A stretch of 64,000 nt of DNA from Aliisedimentitalea scapharcae (GCF_045277565.1 NZ_CP123584.1:4030001-4094000), one strand, 5' to 3'. Shown: positions 1 through 8,933, counted from the first letter of the stretch. Made by a program: numbers and translations. Notes: generated by a model not told the origin, from the letters alone.

Positions 1-1227
1 CGCGCCAAAAGCTTTGACGACTATGAAAACATGTTCGAAACTCCCCTTCCCGGCCGTGAAGTCCAGGCCGGGCGACCCAATCGCATCACGCCGCTGTTCG
101 ATCGGCTCAGAGCCAAGGGTGCGGTCTTTACAGAGGTGTATGGCTGGGAACGCCCAAAATACTTTGCACCTCACGGGTTCGAAGAGAAACTACAATACCG
201 CCGCAATCCTGTCTTTGATCTGGTCGCCGCAGAATGCCAGGCCGTGCGGGATCGCGTCGGCATCATGGATCTGTCGAGTTTTGCCAAATTCGAGGTGTCC
301 GGCACCGGGGCCGAGACGCTGTTGGACCACTTGACGGCCAACACATTGCCCAAACGCAAGGGCGGCATCAACCTGACCCATGTTCTGTCCGACGGCGGGC
401 GGATCGAAGGTGAATGGACCATCACACGTCTTGGCGATGATCGGTTCTATGTCCTGTCGGGGGCCGGTGCCGAACAGGTGGTTCTGGATCAACTGACCAT
501 GGCCAAAGGCGATGATGTGACCATCCGGAATGTCACCGATGATTTTGGCATGTTGGTGGTGGCTGGTCCGAGGGCACGTGATGTTCTGGCTCAGCTGACG
601 GATGCGGATTTGACCAATGCCTCATTCCGGTGGCTTACCGGGCAAGAAATTGACATCGCGGGGATTCCAGTGCGTGCCTTGCGGATCAATTATGTGGGGG
701 AACTGGGCTGGGAGCTTCATGTGCCGATGACAGAGTTGGCGCAGCTATACGATGCAATCTGGACCAAAGGTGCCGCACATGGCATTGCCGATTTCGGCAT
801 TCAGGCGGTGAATTCGCTGCGCATGGAAAAGGGGTATCGCGGATACGCATCTGAGCTGACCAATGAAATCACCCTGATCGAGGCCGATTGCACCCGGTTC
901 TACGCCCCGACCAAAGGCGCGTTCAAAGGCCGTGCGGCGACAGAGGCGGTGCGACGACAGGGCATCACGACCAAATTGGTTTACGGCGAAGTCGCGGCCA
1001 CCGATTGTGACATCTATGGCGGCGAGGCGGTCATGCAAGGAGAAACTGTAGTCGGTGTCTGCACGTCTGGCGGTTACGGTCATGCCACAGGAAAAAGCCT
1101 GGCTTTTGCCTATATCGATCCCAAATGCAGCGACGGCCTTGAGGTGATGATACTGGGAGAACGCCGGGCGTTCACCTTGCATGGCGCGCCGGTCTGGGAT
1201 CCGTCCAATGCGCGACAAAAAGCCTGA
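1..1227 (+). CDS. Dimethylglycine/sarcosine dehydrogenase-like protein, C-terminal part (partial)
   Basis: The reading frame is open from base 1, so the gene starts upstream; the Met at base 31 is internal. The 408 codons present correspond to the C-terminal half of an ~800-residue FAD-dependent dimethylglycine/sarcosine dehydrogenase. What is visible is a folate-binding GcvT-like domain, recognised by the YVGELGWELHVP segment, the NSLRMEKGYRGY segment, and the C-terminal aminomethyltransferase barrel. The N-terminal FAD oxidase half is outside the window. Family members oxidatively demethylate dimethylglycine or sarcosine and pass the C1 unit to tetrahydrofolate. This fits the MttB homologue and the serine-cycle genes elsewhere in the window. 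The exact substrate cannot be assigned. Confidence 0.85.
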   Translation, partial: RAKSFDDYENMFETPLPGREVQAGRPNRITPLFDRLRAKGAVFTEVYGWERPKYFAPHGFEEKLQYRRNPVFDLVAAECQAVRDRVGIMDLSSFAKFEVSGTGAETLLDHLTANTLPKRKGGINLTHVLSDGGRIEGEWTITRLGDDRFYVLSGAGAEQVVLDQLTMAKGDDVTIRNVTDDFGMLVVAGPRARDVLAQLTDADLTNASFRWLTGQEIDIAGIPVRALRINYVGELGWELHVPMTELAQLYDAIWTKGAAHGIADFGIQAVNSLRMEKGYRGYASELTNEITLIEADCTRFYAPTKGAFKGRAATEAVRRQGITTKLVYGEVAATDCDIYGGEAVMQGETVVGVCTSGGYGHATGKSLAFAYIDPKCSDGLEVMILGERRAFTLHGAPVWDPSNARQKA

Positions 1228-1575
1228 TCTGACAGAGTTTGACCACGTGGCTTGGTTGGCGATATCCGCTCCGTCATCACCAAAGGTCATGACCTAGATA
1301 TCGCGACACGGCGACGTCATGGTGTCACGGGATGACATCACGATGTGGCGGGGTCACGTTCAACATTCGCTGGCTCTCCACATTCACCTCGCAATCGAAC
1401 CACATAGAAACCGATGCGCAACAAGCTTTGCCAAAGGTAAAATCATGGTCCAGACAATCTGTATACAGGTTGATCTTAGCAACATTCACACCTATTGATT
1501 TGCAAGTCACCGCAGAATCGAACCTGAACGGCGCACCACAAAAGCTGTGCAACCCGTTTTGCCAAGGAGCCTGAC
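1228..1575. other. Intergenic region upstream of the GntR regulator
   Basis: This 348-bp gap holds no convincing gene. Its right part contains the perfect palindrome at 1459-1468 that is listed separately. The GntR ribosome-binding site AAGGAG lies near 1564-1569. Short open frames here lack ribosome-binding sites. Confidence 0.5.
1459..1468. promoter_or_regulatory. Candidate GntR/FCD operator palindrome
   Basis: CTGTATACAG is a perfect 10-bp palindrome about 110 bp upstream of the GntR start. FadR/FCD-type GntR proteins often bind short palindromes built around a TGTATACA-like core, so autoregulation is plausible. No other copy was noticed beside the downstream genes. The assignment is inferred from sequence and position only. 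Confidence 0.4.
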
Positions 1576-2274
1576 GTGCAAGAACTGCGCCAAATGCAAT
1601 TGCCCGCTGTCGAAGATGAAACAGGAAACGAGCGATTTGAACGTATTTTCTGCACATTGCGCGACCGCATTTGCCTGTTGCGCTATCGTCCCGGCACAGT
1701 TCTGAGCGAAGGGACGCTGGCCAAGGAATTCGGGATCAGCCGGACGCCGATCAAACGGGTCTTTAACAAGCTAGAGTTTATGGGGCTGGTGCAGATTAAA
1801 AACGGCGTCGGCACGATCGTGACTGACATTGATCTCTACACCTTCAAGGAAACCTATGATCTGCGCAAACGGCTGGCCGCGATGATGGGTGAACTGTCGC
1901 CGGTCGAAATCACATCTGCGCATTTGGCCAGGATTGATCAGATCATTGCGGATACCAAAGATCTGGAATCCGACAGGGGCAATTTCGGCGCATTGGCGTT
2001 GGTCGCAAACGACCTGCAACACCTGTTGTCAGATCTGACCGGTAATACGCCGCTGCGCGAAGTGATCGAATTGCTGTATTACCGCGTGGCCCGGATCTGG
2101 TACACGTTTTTGCCCCAGTTCGGCTGGGACGACGTGTTTGCAGGACAGCTCAACGAGCTGTTGGAAATTCGCGCCGCGATGGCGCTAAACGACATTCGCG
2201 GCGTCGGGGAATACCGCAGCAAAGATCTGCAACGCATGATGACTTTGCTGGGCCGCTCCATGGTAGAATCATGA
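1576..2274 (+). CDS. GntR family transcriptional regulator (FCD type)
   Basis: This 232-residue DNA-binding regulator starts at a GTG, chosen because AAGGAG lies six bases upstream. Residues ~20-90 form a GntR winged helix-turn-helix (LAKEFGISRTPIKRVFNKLEF). The all-helical C-terminal part (residues ~95-230) has the size and character of the FCD ligand-binding domain that senses small organic acids. The stop overlaps the start of the M20 peptidase gene by four bases (ATGA), so the two are translationally coupled, and the regulator probably controls the peptidase and aminotransferase. The palindrome at 1459-1468 is a candidate site for self-binding. The ligand is unknown. Confidence 0.85.
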   Translation: MQELRQMQLPAVEDETGNERFERIFCTLRDRICLLRYRPGTVLSEGTLAKEFGISRTPIKRVFNKLEFMGLVQIKNGVGTIVTDIDLYTFKETYDLRKRLAAMMGELSPVEITSAHLARIDQIIADTKDLESDRGNFGALALVANDLQHLLSDLTGNTPLREVIELLYYRVARIWYTFLPQFGWDDVFAGQLNELLEIRAAMALNDIRGVGEYRSKDLQRMMTLLGRSMVES

Positions 2275-3458
2275 CCCATACGTTGACCGGGCCGTCACCA
2301 GATCTGCTGGAAGAAACCATCGAAATTCTGCGAAACCTCGTTGGTTTTGACAGCATCTCGGGCAGATCGACCCACCCGATCCTCGGCTATGTCCGGGACT
2401 ATTTGGCAGCCCATGGCGTTGAAACCACGCTGAGCTATGACGATACAGGCGAGCGGGCCAATCTTTTTGCGACAATCGGTCCGCAAATAGACGGCGGTGT
2501 TGTTCTGAATGGCCACACAGACGTCGTTCCCGTCGATGGCCAGGTCTGGGCCACTGATCCCTTTGTTCTGACCCGCATGGGCAACCAGTTGTTTGGCCGT
2601 GGGTCGGTCGATATGAAGGGATTTTTGGCCTGTGTTCTGGCCTCGGTTCCAGTCTTTCAGGCCGCCGAATTGAAACACCCCATCCACATCGCTTTTTCCT
2701 ATGACGAAGAAATCGGTGGATTGGGTATGCCGGTTCTCTTGGATGCGATGGCGGGCGAAACCTATCGTCCCGAGGTCGTTATCGTTGGAGAGCCAACAAA
2801 TATGACCATCGTGACCGGCCACAAGGGCGGGTATGAAATGCGCACCGAAGTCATCGGTCACGCGGTGCATTCCTGTGACCCGACCAAAGGCGCAAACGCG
2901 ATCAATGCCGCGACGAAGTTGATCGCCAAGATTGAAGAAATGGGGACAAACCGCGCGGCCCATCCGATTGCCAACTCGGCCTTTGACCCGGCCTACCCGA
3001 CATTCAACATCGGTACAATCGAAGGTGGTGCTGCGCGCAACGCCACCGCCGGTTGGTGCAATTTCAAATGGGAATACCGCCCGATGCCCGGCGAAGACGG
3101 CGCAGCAGTGATTACAGAAGTCGCGGAATTCGCCGAGACCGAAATCCTGCCTGCCCTGCGCGCCATCGCACCCGACACCGACATTCGGATCATCACGGAA
3201 ACCGCCGTTCCGCCGCTGGACGATCGCAATGCAGCCAAAGCCGCCGAATTTGTCAGCGCTCTTACCGGCATCAATGACACCCGCGTCGTGTCCTTTGGCA
3301 CCGACGCAGGATATTTCAGCGACGCCGCATATTCGACTGTTGTTTTTGGTCCCGGCGACATCAATCGCGCGCACAAGCCGGATGAATTCATCACCGTGGA
3401 AGAACTGACCGAAGGGCTCGATTTCCTGAAACGCCTGTCTGACCGACTGTCACAGTGA
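2271..3458 (+). CDS. M20 family deacylase, acetylornithine deacetylase-like (ArgE/DapE)
   Basis: This 395-residue cytoplasmic metallohydrolase has the usual ArgE length. All metal-binding segments of family M20 are present: NGHTDVVPVDG (His and Asp), GRGSVDMKGF (bridging Asp), SYDEEIGG (catalytic and metal Glu) and the C-terminal GDINRAHKPDEF (His). The family removes an acyl group from an amino-acid nitrogen, N-acetylornithine being the classical substrate. Here the gene is coupled by a four-base overlap to a GntR regulator and is followed by a class III aminotransferase. That context looks catabolic rather than biosynthetic, for example deacylation of an N-acyl amino acid or diamine followed by transamination. 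The name argE would be a family label only. Confidence 0.85.
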   Translation: MTHTLTGPSPDLLEETIEILRNLVGFDSISGRSTHPILGYVRDYLAAHGVETTLSYDDTGERANLFATIGPQIDGGVVLNGHTDVVPVDGQVWATDPFVLTRMGNQLFGRGSVDMKGFLACVLASVPVFQAAELKHPIHIAFSYDEEIGGLGMPVLLDAMAGETYRPEVVIVGEPTNMTIVTGHKGGYEMRTEVIGHAVHSCDPTKGANAINAATKLIAKIEEMGTNRAAHPIANSAFDPAYPTFNIGTIEGGAARNATAGWCNFKWEYRPMPGEDGAAVITEVAEFAETEILPALRAIAPDTDIRIITETAVPPLDDRNAAKAAEFVSALTGINDTRVVSFGTDAGYFSDAAYSTVVFGPGDINRAHKPDEFITVEELTEGLDFLKRLSDRLSQ

Positions 3459-3672
3459 AAACCGGGCAATCCATGCAGCCGCATTTTTCCTTGCCCGTTC
3501 TTCACAAGGCCCATTGCAAGAATGGTAATTCGCACCTGGCGCGATCCAAGGCGATGTCGCCGCAAACCTGTTCGTTACCTAACTGTTTTGAATGCGCGAT
3601 GACCGTGTCTTTTGATCGCAGTAGCCACCTGATTGCCAAATACCCCAACACCCCGGACCTGAGGAGAGATAG

Positions 3673-5049
3673 ATGTTGAAGAACGATCAACTGGATCAAT
3701 GGGATCGCGAGAATTTCTTTCACCCATCGACCCATCTTGCGGATTTTGCCCGCGGGGATCTGCCCAACCGGATTGTCACGGGCGGCAGCGGTGTCTATAT
3801 TGAAGACCGCGACGGCACCCGCCTGTTGGATGGGTTTGCCGGGCTGTATTGCGTGAACGTCGGCTATGGCCGAACCGAGATTTCAGACGCCATTGCTGCC
3901 CAGGCCCAGGAACTGGCATACTACCACTCCTATGTCGGTCATGGCACAGAGGCTTCAATCACCCTGGCCAAGATGATCCTGGACCGGGCTCCGTCCAATA
4001 TGTCCAAGGTCTATTTTGGCTTGTCCGGCTCGGACGCCAATGAAACCAACATCAAACTGATCTGGTATTACAACAATATCCTGGGTCGCCCCGAAAAGAA
4101 GAAGATCATCTCGCGCTGGCGAGGTTATCACGGGTCGGGGTTGATGACCGGATCGCTGACCGGGCTTGAACTGTTTCACAAGAAGTTCGACCTGCCGCTG
4201 GCGCAGGTGATCCACACCGAAGCGCCCTATTACTATCGCCGCCCGGACGCCACAATGAGCGAAGAGGAGTTCAGCGCCCATTGCGCCACCGAGTTGGACA
4301 AGATGATCCAGGCCGAAGGCCCCGACACAATTGCCGCCTTTATAGGCGAGCCGGTTTTGGGCACCGGCGGCATTGTCCCGCCGCCTGCCGGATATTGGGC
4401 GGCGATTCAGGATGTGCTGAAAAAATATGACATCCTTCTGATCGCAGATGAAGTGGTCACCGGATTTGGTCGATTGGGCAGCACGTTCGGGTCGCAACAC
4501 TATGGGATCGAACCGGACATCATCACCATCGCCAAGGGGCTGACATCTGCCTATGCGCCTTTGTCCGGCTCCATCGTCTCCGACAGGGTCTGGAAGGTAC
4601 TCGAAGATGGGACCGATGCCTTTGGTCCCATTGGCCATGGCTGGACCTATTCCGCCCACCCGATCTGCGCCGCAGCCGGCGTAGCCAATCTGAAATTGAT
4701 CGACGATATGGGATTGGTTGAAAACGCCGCTACGGTGGGTGCCTATTTGAATGCCCAGATGAAAAAGGCACTGGCCGAGCATCCGAATGTCGGTGAAATC
4801 CGCGGCGAAGGTATGCTGTGCGCTGTTGAACTCACAGCTGATCGCAAAAGCCGCGCACCTTTGGATGCAGGGCTCAAAGCGGGCCCATCGGTTGTGAGCG
4901 GAATGCTGAAACGCGGCGTGATCGCACGGGCCATGCCACAGGGGGATATCATAGGTCTGGCCCCGCCGATGTGCCTGACACGGGCGGAAGCAGATGTGAT
5001 TGTCAACACTACAGCCGACGCCCTGAACGATGTCCTGCCAACAACATGA
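3673..5049 (+). CDS. Class III PLP-dependent aminotransferase (omega-amino acid:pyruvate type)
   Basis: This 458-residue fold-type I aminotransferase matches the family length. The PLP-binding Asp is in LIADEVVTGFGR (Asp259). The Schiff-base Lys is in ITIAKGLTSAYAP (Lys288). The family segment TYSAHPICAAAG follows. A strong ribosome-binding site (GAGGAGAG) precedes the ATG. The gene lies 214 bp after the M20 gene on the same strand and may share its GntR control. Relatives move the terminal amino group of omega-amino acids, polyamines or taurine/hypotaurine to pyruvate, and the sequence does not show which. The context suggests it acts on the product of the upstream deacylase. Confidence 0.87.
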   Translation: MLKNDQLDQWDRENFFHPSTHLADFARGDLPNRIVTGGSGVYIEDRDGTRLLDGFAGLYCVNVGYGRTEISDAIAAQAQELAYYHSYVGHGTEASITLAKMILDRAPSNMSKVYFGLSGSDANETNIKLIWYYNNILGRPEKKKIISRWRGYHGSGLMTGSLTGLELFHKKFDLPLAQVIHTEAPYYYRRPDATMSEEEFSAHCATELDKMIQAEGPDTIAAFIGEPVLGTGGIVPPPAGYWAAIQDVLKKYDILLIADEVVTGFGRLGSTFGSQHYGIEPDIITIAKGLTSAYAPLSGSIVSDRVWKVLEDGTDAFGPIGHGWTYSAHPICAAAGVANLKLIDDMGLVENAATVGAYLNAQMKKALAEHPNVGEIRGEGMLCAVELTADRKSRAPLDAGLKAGPSVVSGMLKRGVIARAMPQGDIIGLAPPMCLTRAEADVIVNTTADALNDVLPTT

Positions 5050-5058
5050 CCCATACGC

Positions 5059-5080
5059 TGGCCCGCCCTTTGGTGGGCCA
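5059..5080. terminator. Hairpin between convergent aminotransferase and cox operon
   Basis: TGGCCCGCC and GGTGGGCCA form a 9-bp stem (one G-T pair) with loop CTTT, 9 bp after the aminotransferase stop. No clear T-tract follows, so it may be a weak or bidirectional terminator. Confidence 0.5.
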
Positions 5081-5270
5081 ACGTAGTCTGTGGTGACCGG
5101 GTCAGCCGTGCCCCAGCACATGATCGCGCTATTTCAGAGGCACCCTGAACAACATGACAGGCCGCTTCCCATTCATTGCGCCCTACACGCTGGGGATCGG
5201 CTGTCTTCCAACCAGATATACAACACGGAAAACAAACGCAGGGATAAGTACACGCGCCTACTTCCGGCGG

Positions 5271-5720
5271 TCAGGCATCAACCGTCTCGACCACTTCTGC
5301 AAACGTCTTAAAGAATTTTGCGGCCAGTTTCTTGGCTGTGCTTTGGATCAAACGCCCGCCAAGCTGGGCAAGCTTACCACCGATCTCCGCCTTGGCTTCA
5401 TATTTCAGAATGGTCGCGCCACCGACCTCTTGGAGCGTGACATCAGCACCGCCCTTGGCATGTCCGGCGGTTCCACCATTGCCCTGCCCGGTCAGGGAAA
5501 ACGCATTGGGCGCTCCCGAGGTGTCAAGCTCAACATTCCCACTGAACCGTGCCTTGACGGGTCCGACTTTCAGCACGACCTTGGCTTCCAGCTCTGTATC
5601 TGAGTGTTTGATCAACTCTTCGCATCCCGGGATACACTGCTGCAACACCTCCGGGTTGTTCAAAGCCTCATAAACAACTGAAATCGGGGCATTGATTGTG
5701 ATTTCGTCTGTCAATTCCAT
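5271..5720 (-). CDS. coxG: CO dehydrogenase accessory protein CoxG (SRPBCC fold)
   Basis: This 149-residue protein begins MELTDEITINAP with the phrase SVVYEALNNPEVLQQCIPGCEEL, the signature of the CoxG subgroup of the SRPBCC/START-like fold. An AAGGA ribosome-binding site precedes the ATG. In carboxidotrophs CoxG is an accessory protein linked to membrane anchoring of CO dehydrogenase and, in some bacteria, to quinone delivery. Those roles are family knowledge and not visible here. It is the last gene of the cox operon, 13 bp after the small gene at 5734-5835. The C-terminal part contains amphipathic Lys/Leu-rich sequence that could bind membrane. Confidence 0.88.
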   Translation of the reverse strand: MELTDEITINAPISVVYEALNNPEVLQQCIPGCEELIKHSDTELEAKVVLKVGPVKARFSGNVELDTSGAPNAFSLTGQGNGGTAGHAKGGADVTLQEVGGATILKYEAKAEIGGKLAQLGGRLIQSTAKKLAAKFFKTFAEVVETVDA

Positions 5721-5733
5721 CTGGGTGTCCTTC

Positions 5734-5835
5734 TTAGCAACAGGGGAATTTTACGTTCGCCAAAACCTCTGCCTGTTCGGCTGTCAGAGGTTTTGATTTG
5801 AGTTTTTTGAACACGCTCAACAGGATTTTTCGCAT
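5734..5835 (-). CDS. Small 33-residue protein in the cox operon, unknown function
   Basis: This short gene of 33 codons lies between coxF and coxG. The start is set by a near-perfect Shine-Dalgarno sequence (AGGAGGG, about 10 bases upstream). The peptide begins MRKILLSVFKKLKSKPL, basic and amphipathic, continues TAEQAEVLANVKFPCC, and ends in a Cys-Cys pair. It has no signal peptide and no recognised domain. The tight spacing (13 bp to coxG) and the ribosome-binding site argue for translation. The vicinal cysteines could bind metal, sulfur or selenium, or form a disulfide, but this is speculation. A longer in-frame version from base 6006 exists, but it overlaps coxF and would swallow the ribosome-binding site. 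Confidence 0.6.
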   Translation of the reverse strand: MRKILLSVFKKLKSKPLTAEQAEVLANVKFPCC

Positions 5836-5968
5836 GAGTGAATAGCCCTCCTGAATGACAGGACATGGTGGACGTCCTGCGATAATTTCGGTTTCGTGGG
5901 ACCGGTTGATGGGAGCGATCGGCACTGTATCACCGTGCGGTGGAGCCAAAACGAAGAATGCCAACACC

Positions 5969-6772
5969 CTATGCATCGGCCCCCCCAGCACCACGCAGGT
6001 GGCCACGCCGCACCTGTGTCAGCTGTGCCAGGATCGACAGCGCAATTTCATCCGGTGTCACAGCACCGATGTGCAATCCTGCGGGGGCCTGGACCTCTGC
6101 GAGCGCCTTTCGCGGAATTCCTTCTGCGATCAACTGGTCTGCCAGGACCGCAAACTTGCGTCGGCTCCCGACAAACGCAATGAATTGGGCTGACGCTGCA
6201 AGCGCGCTGCGCAGACTGTCAAGATCACCCTGTCCCTGTGTCGCCACAACGACCATTCGATTTTGGAATCCGGGGTGTTCCGGCGCGGCAGGTGTGGTTG
6301 GCGAGACCGCAACAGTCCACTGGAACTGCTCGGCCAAATTGCCCAGCGCGCGCGCGACCGGAGATTGGCCAAAAATCACCAATTCAGGCTGTGGCAGAAC
6401 CGTTTCTACAAAGATATCAATTGACCCTTTGGACGGGCAACCATTGCGGGCGAACCGTACCCCATCGACATCTTCGCCAGCGACAATTCCCTTTTCTTCC
6501 AGCACATCCTGCGGATGCAGCGAAATCAACTGTGGCTTGCCCTCGGCCACGGCCCGCGCAGCGGCCTTGGCCAGAGCCCCTTTTACACACCCACCGCCAA
6601 TCCAGCCTTGCAGGATCGTTCCGTCTGCATCCAAAATCGCCTTGGCACCGGGTTTCGCAGCGGTTGCTCCGACGGTGCGAATGACTGTGGCAATAGCAAA
6701 TGGTTTCCGTTCGGCCCGCATCTTGCGCGCCAAGGTGCCAATATCGGTATCTGTCATCTCTGCCGGGGTCAT
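5969..6772 (-). CDS. coxF: XdhC/CoxF family molybdenum-enzyme maturation factor
   Basis: This 267-residue protein has the two-part XdhC/CoxI organisation. The N-terminal domain contains PFAIATVIRTVGATAAKPGAKA and the Cys-containing GGGCVKGAL loop. The C-terminal part is Rossmann-like (LVIFGQSPVARAL; VGSRRK). The family binds and sulfurates or hands over the molybdenum cofactor of xanthine-dehydrogenase-family enzymes, including CO dehydrogenase. Its start overlaps the coxE stop by four bases (ATGA), so the two are co-translated. An internal Met at residue 6 is an alternative start. Position after coxE matches CoxF of the canonical coxMSLDEFG order. Confidence 0.88.
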   Translation of the reverse strand: MTPAEMTDTDIGTLARKMRAERKPFAIATVIRTVGATAAKPGAKAILDADGTILQGWIGGGCVKGALAKAAARAVAEGKPQLISLHPQDVLEEKGIVAGEDVDGVRFARNGCPSKGSIDIFVETVLPQPELVIFGQSPVARALGNLAEQFQWTVAVSPTTPAAPEHPGFQNRMVVVATQGQGDLDSLRSALAASAQFIAFVGSRRKFAVLADQLIAEGIPRKALAEVQAPAGLHIGAVTPDEIALSILAQLTQVRRGHLRGAGGADA

Positions 6773-7956
6773 ATCTTTACCAGCTCCGGTTCCAATGCGG
6801 CCAAGTCGGCCAAAGTATTCGCCGCTTGAAACAGGTCGAGATGCGGCAGCGCCGCCGCCATCCCGCGCGCCACTGGCTCATACCCCTCCCATCCTTTGAG
6901 GGGGTTCAGCCAGATGATCTTGCATCCGCGTTTCTTCAGCGCCGCCAGAGCCGTGCCAATCTGATCAGATCCCGCCGAGTCGTAGCCGTCCGACAGGATC
7001 AGAACCACGGTTCGTCCATCCACAAACCGGCGCGCATAGCTGCGCGAGAACAACGACAGCGATGCGCCAATCTGTGATCCGCCGCCAAACCCTTCTGCCA
7101 GCAGTGACAATCGCCCCAACGCACGCAGGGTATCCTTGTCCCGCAAAGCATCGGTTATGCGGACGAGACGGGTGTGGAACAGATAGGCATCACATGCATC
7201 ATCCGCCCGCATAAGCCCCATGATAAAGGCCAGAAAAATTCGCGAATACACAGTCATCGACCCAGAGACATCGCAAATGGCCGTGATTTTCAAAGGCCTG
7301 TCCGGGCGACGTTTCTTAGGCAGAACCACAGGTTCTCCCCCGGTCGACAGACTATGGCGGATCAGCTTGCGAAAATGAATCTGATCGCCCTTTTGCGCCT
7401 GTTTGCGACGACGCGACCGTTTGTGTCGCAGCGCCGCCCCCCAGCTTTGGGCCAGCACTTCGGCCTCGGCAATGTCGCTCGGCTCGACCAGATCACGCAA
7501 ATCTCTCTTGAGCACCGAATGACCGGTGCTCGCCACTAGCGTCCCCACGCCGTCTGCGTCGCTATCCGCATCTCCGGTCTCTGGCGAGGTCGCCCTGCCC
7601 TTCCTCTCACTGCGAGCCAAGTCACCGCTCTTGCGCGAGGAGGTCACGCCTTGTGCCCCTGCGGACGCAGATTGTACCGGAACCGTTTTTTCCGCGACGC
7701 GCCCCCCGTTTAACCAATAGGCATCAAAGAGGTCATCAAACCGGGTATAGTCGTCTGCCGTGCCGGTACAAACTGCACGCAGCACGCGACGAACCTGACG
7801 CGGATTGGCGGCCTGCACACAGGCCAACGCCCTGAGCGCAAGAGCCCCATCGCTCACACCGACTCTCTGGCCGTTGGCACGCAAATGGGCCATGAACCCA
7901 ATCATCCGTGCCGCTGGCCCCGGATCTCGGGCAGCAAATTTTGTCACCCTGCTCAT
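6769..7956 (-). CDS. coxE: CoxE, von Willebrand A domain protein for CO dehydrogenase maturation
   Basis: This 395-residue protein has an N-terminal helical region (1-100), a low-complexity Ser/Asp/Gly-rich linker (about 100-140), a basic stretch (RHKRSRRRKQAQK) and a C-terminal VWA domain. The MIDAS metal site starts with DVSGS (Asp229, Ser231, Ser233), and ILSDGYDSA lies later in the domain. CoxE partners the MoxR-type ATPase CoxD during assembly of the copper-sulfur-molybdenum centre. Start and stop overlap its neighbours coxD and coxF by four bases each, showing tight coupling. It is well supported by domain and context. Confidence 0.9.
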   Translation of the reverse strand: MSRVTKFAARDPGPAARMIGFMAHLRANGQRVGVSDGALALRALACVQAANPRQVRRVLRAVCTGTADDYTRFDDLFDAYWLNGGRVAEKTVPVQSASAGAQGVTSSRKSGDLARSERKGRATSPETGDADSDADGVGTLVASTGHSVLKRDLRDLVEPSDIAEAEVLAQSWGAALRHKRSRRRKQAQKGDQIHFRKLIRHSLSTGGEPVVLPKKRRPDRPLKITAICDVSGSMTVYSRIFLAFIMGLMRADDACDAYLFHTRLVRITDALRDKDTLRALGRLSLLAEGFGGGSQIGASLSLFSRSYARRFVDGRTVVLILSDGYDSAGSDQIGTALAALKKRGCKIIWLNPLKGWEGYEPVARGMAAALPHLDLFQAANTLADLAALEPELVKI

Positions 7957-8819
7957 GCTGCTTTTCCCGCCAGCCGCTGGGCAATTTCCGGTGTGATATT
8001 GTAGCGATCGGATTCGGTTTTCAAAAGCGTGGCGAGTGTCGCTTGCAAGACTATGGGATCATGGCTGAGGTCCGCGATCCCCAGCCCCATGAGCGCCGCA
8101 GCAAAATCCAGCATTTCGGCCACTCCCGGGTTCTTTTCCAGATCCTCCTGGCGCAGGGATTGCACAAACCCGATGATTTGTCGGGCCAACCGGACTTCAA
8201 TTTCGGGGCAACGAGTCTTGAGAATGGCCAGCTCGGTCTCGCGATCCGGGTAGGCGACATGCGCATACAGGCAACGTCGGCGCAACGCATCGCTCAAGTC
8301 CCGGGTTCCGTTCGACGTCAGAACGACAATCGGGCGCGAGACCGCCGTTAGCGTACCCAGCTCTGGAATAGTAATTTGGAAATCCGACAGGATTTCTAGC
8401 AGATAGGCCTCGAACTCCTCATCGGCGCGATCTATCTCGTCAATCAACAACACTGGCGGCTGATCCTGGCGGATTGCCTTGAGCAAAGGGCGCTGCAACA
8501 GGAAGTCTTCAGAAAAAATCCGGTCTTCAACCGCTTTGCCAGTCTCACCGGCCTCGGCAGCCGCCCGGATCGTCAAAAGCTGACGCTGATAATTCCATTC
8601 ATAAATCGCCTGCGCTGCATCCAGTCCTTCGTAGCATTGCAAGCGGATCAATTGCGTGTCGCGAACCGCAGCCAAAGCCAACGCGATTTCGGTCTTGCCG
8701 ACACCGGCAGCCCCTTCGAGCAACAATGGTCGCTCCAAGGCCAGAGCCAGATGCACAGCCATCGCCAAATCATCCGATGTGACATAGCCGACCTTGGCCA
8801 GCTGCTTTTGCAGGTCCAT
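7953..8819 (-). CDS. coxD: CoxD, MoxR-type AAA+ ATPase
   Basis: This ~288-residue AAA+ ATPase has Walker A GAAGVGKTEIA, Walker B LLIDEIDRADEEFE, sensor 1 VLTSNGTRDLSDALRRRCL and a C-terminal lid. The ATG at 8819 was chosen because the frame begins there with a normal MoxR N-terminus (MDLQKQLAKVGYV). The TTG at 8864 is an alternative. Neither has a strong ribosome-binding site. CoxD works with CoxE to introduce sulfur and copper into the active site of CO dehydrogenase (family knowledge). Its stop overlaps the coxE start by four bases. A hairpin sits in the gap between coxL and this gene. Confidence 0.88.
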   Translation of the reverse strand: MDLQKQLAKVGYVTSDDLAMAVHLALALERPLLLEGAAGVGKTEIALALAAVRDTQLIRLQCYEGLDAAQAIYEWNYQRQLLTIRAAAEAGETGKAVEDRIFSEDFLLQRPLLKAIRQDQPPVLLIDEIDRADEEFEAYLLEILSDFQITIPELGTLTAVSRPIVVLTSNGTRDLSDALRRRCLYAHVAYPDRETELAILKTRCPEIEVRLARQIIGFVQSLRQEDLEKNPGVAEMLDFAAALMGLGIADLSHDPIVLQATLATLLKTESDRYNITPEIAQRLAGKAA

Positions 8820-8876
8820 GTAAGTCAATGCGATGATCCCGTTTCTTTCAGATCGAAGATGCAAGTGGGCGGGAGC

Positions 8877-8900
8877 CCGGAGAGGGATACCCCCCTCCGG
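8877..8900 (-). promoter_or_regulatory. Intercistronic hairpin between coxL and coxD
   Basis: CCGGAG and CTCCGG pair across a 12-base interval rich in G and C. The hairpin lies in the only sizeable gap (about 115 bp) between the structural genes coxMSL and the maturation genes coxDEFG. It could stabilise the coxMSL part of the message or attenuate readthrough. No T-tract is present. Confidence 0.4.
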
Positions 8901-8933
8901 ACGGTTTGGCCGGCAACACCGGCACCAAATGCG

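Noticed and set aside
2295..3374. 359-residue open frame antisense to the M20 deacylase
   Set aside because: Shadow frame with no domain or start signal.
3955..5121. 388-residue open frame antisense to the aminotransferase
   Set aside because: High-GC antisense shadow; no ribosome-binding site or domain, while the plus-strand gene has all catalytic residues.
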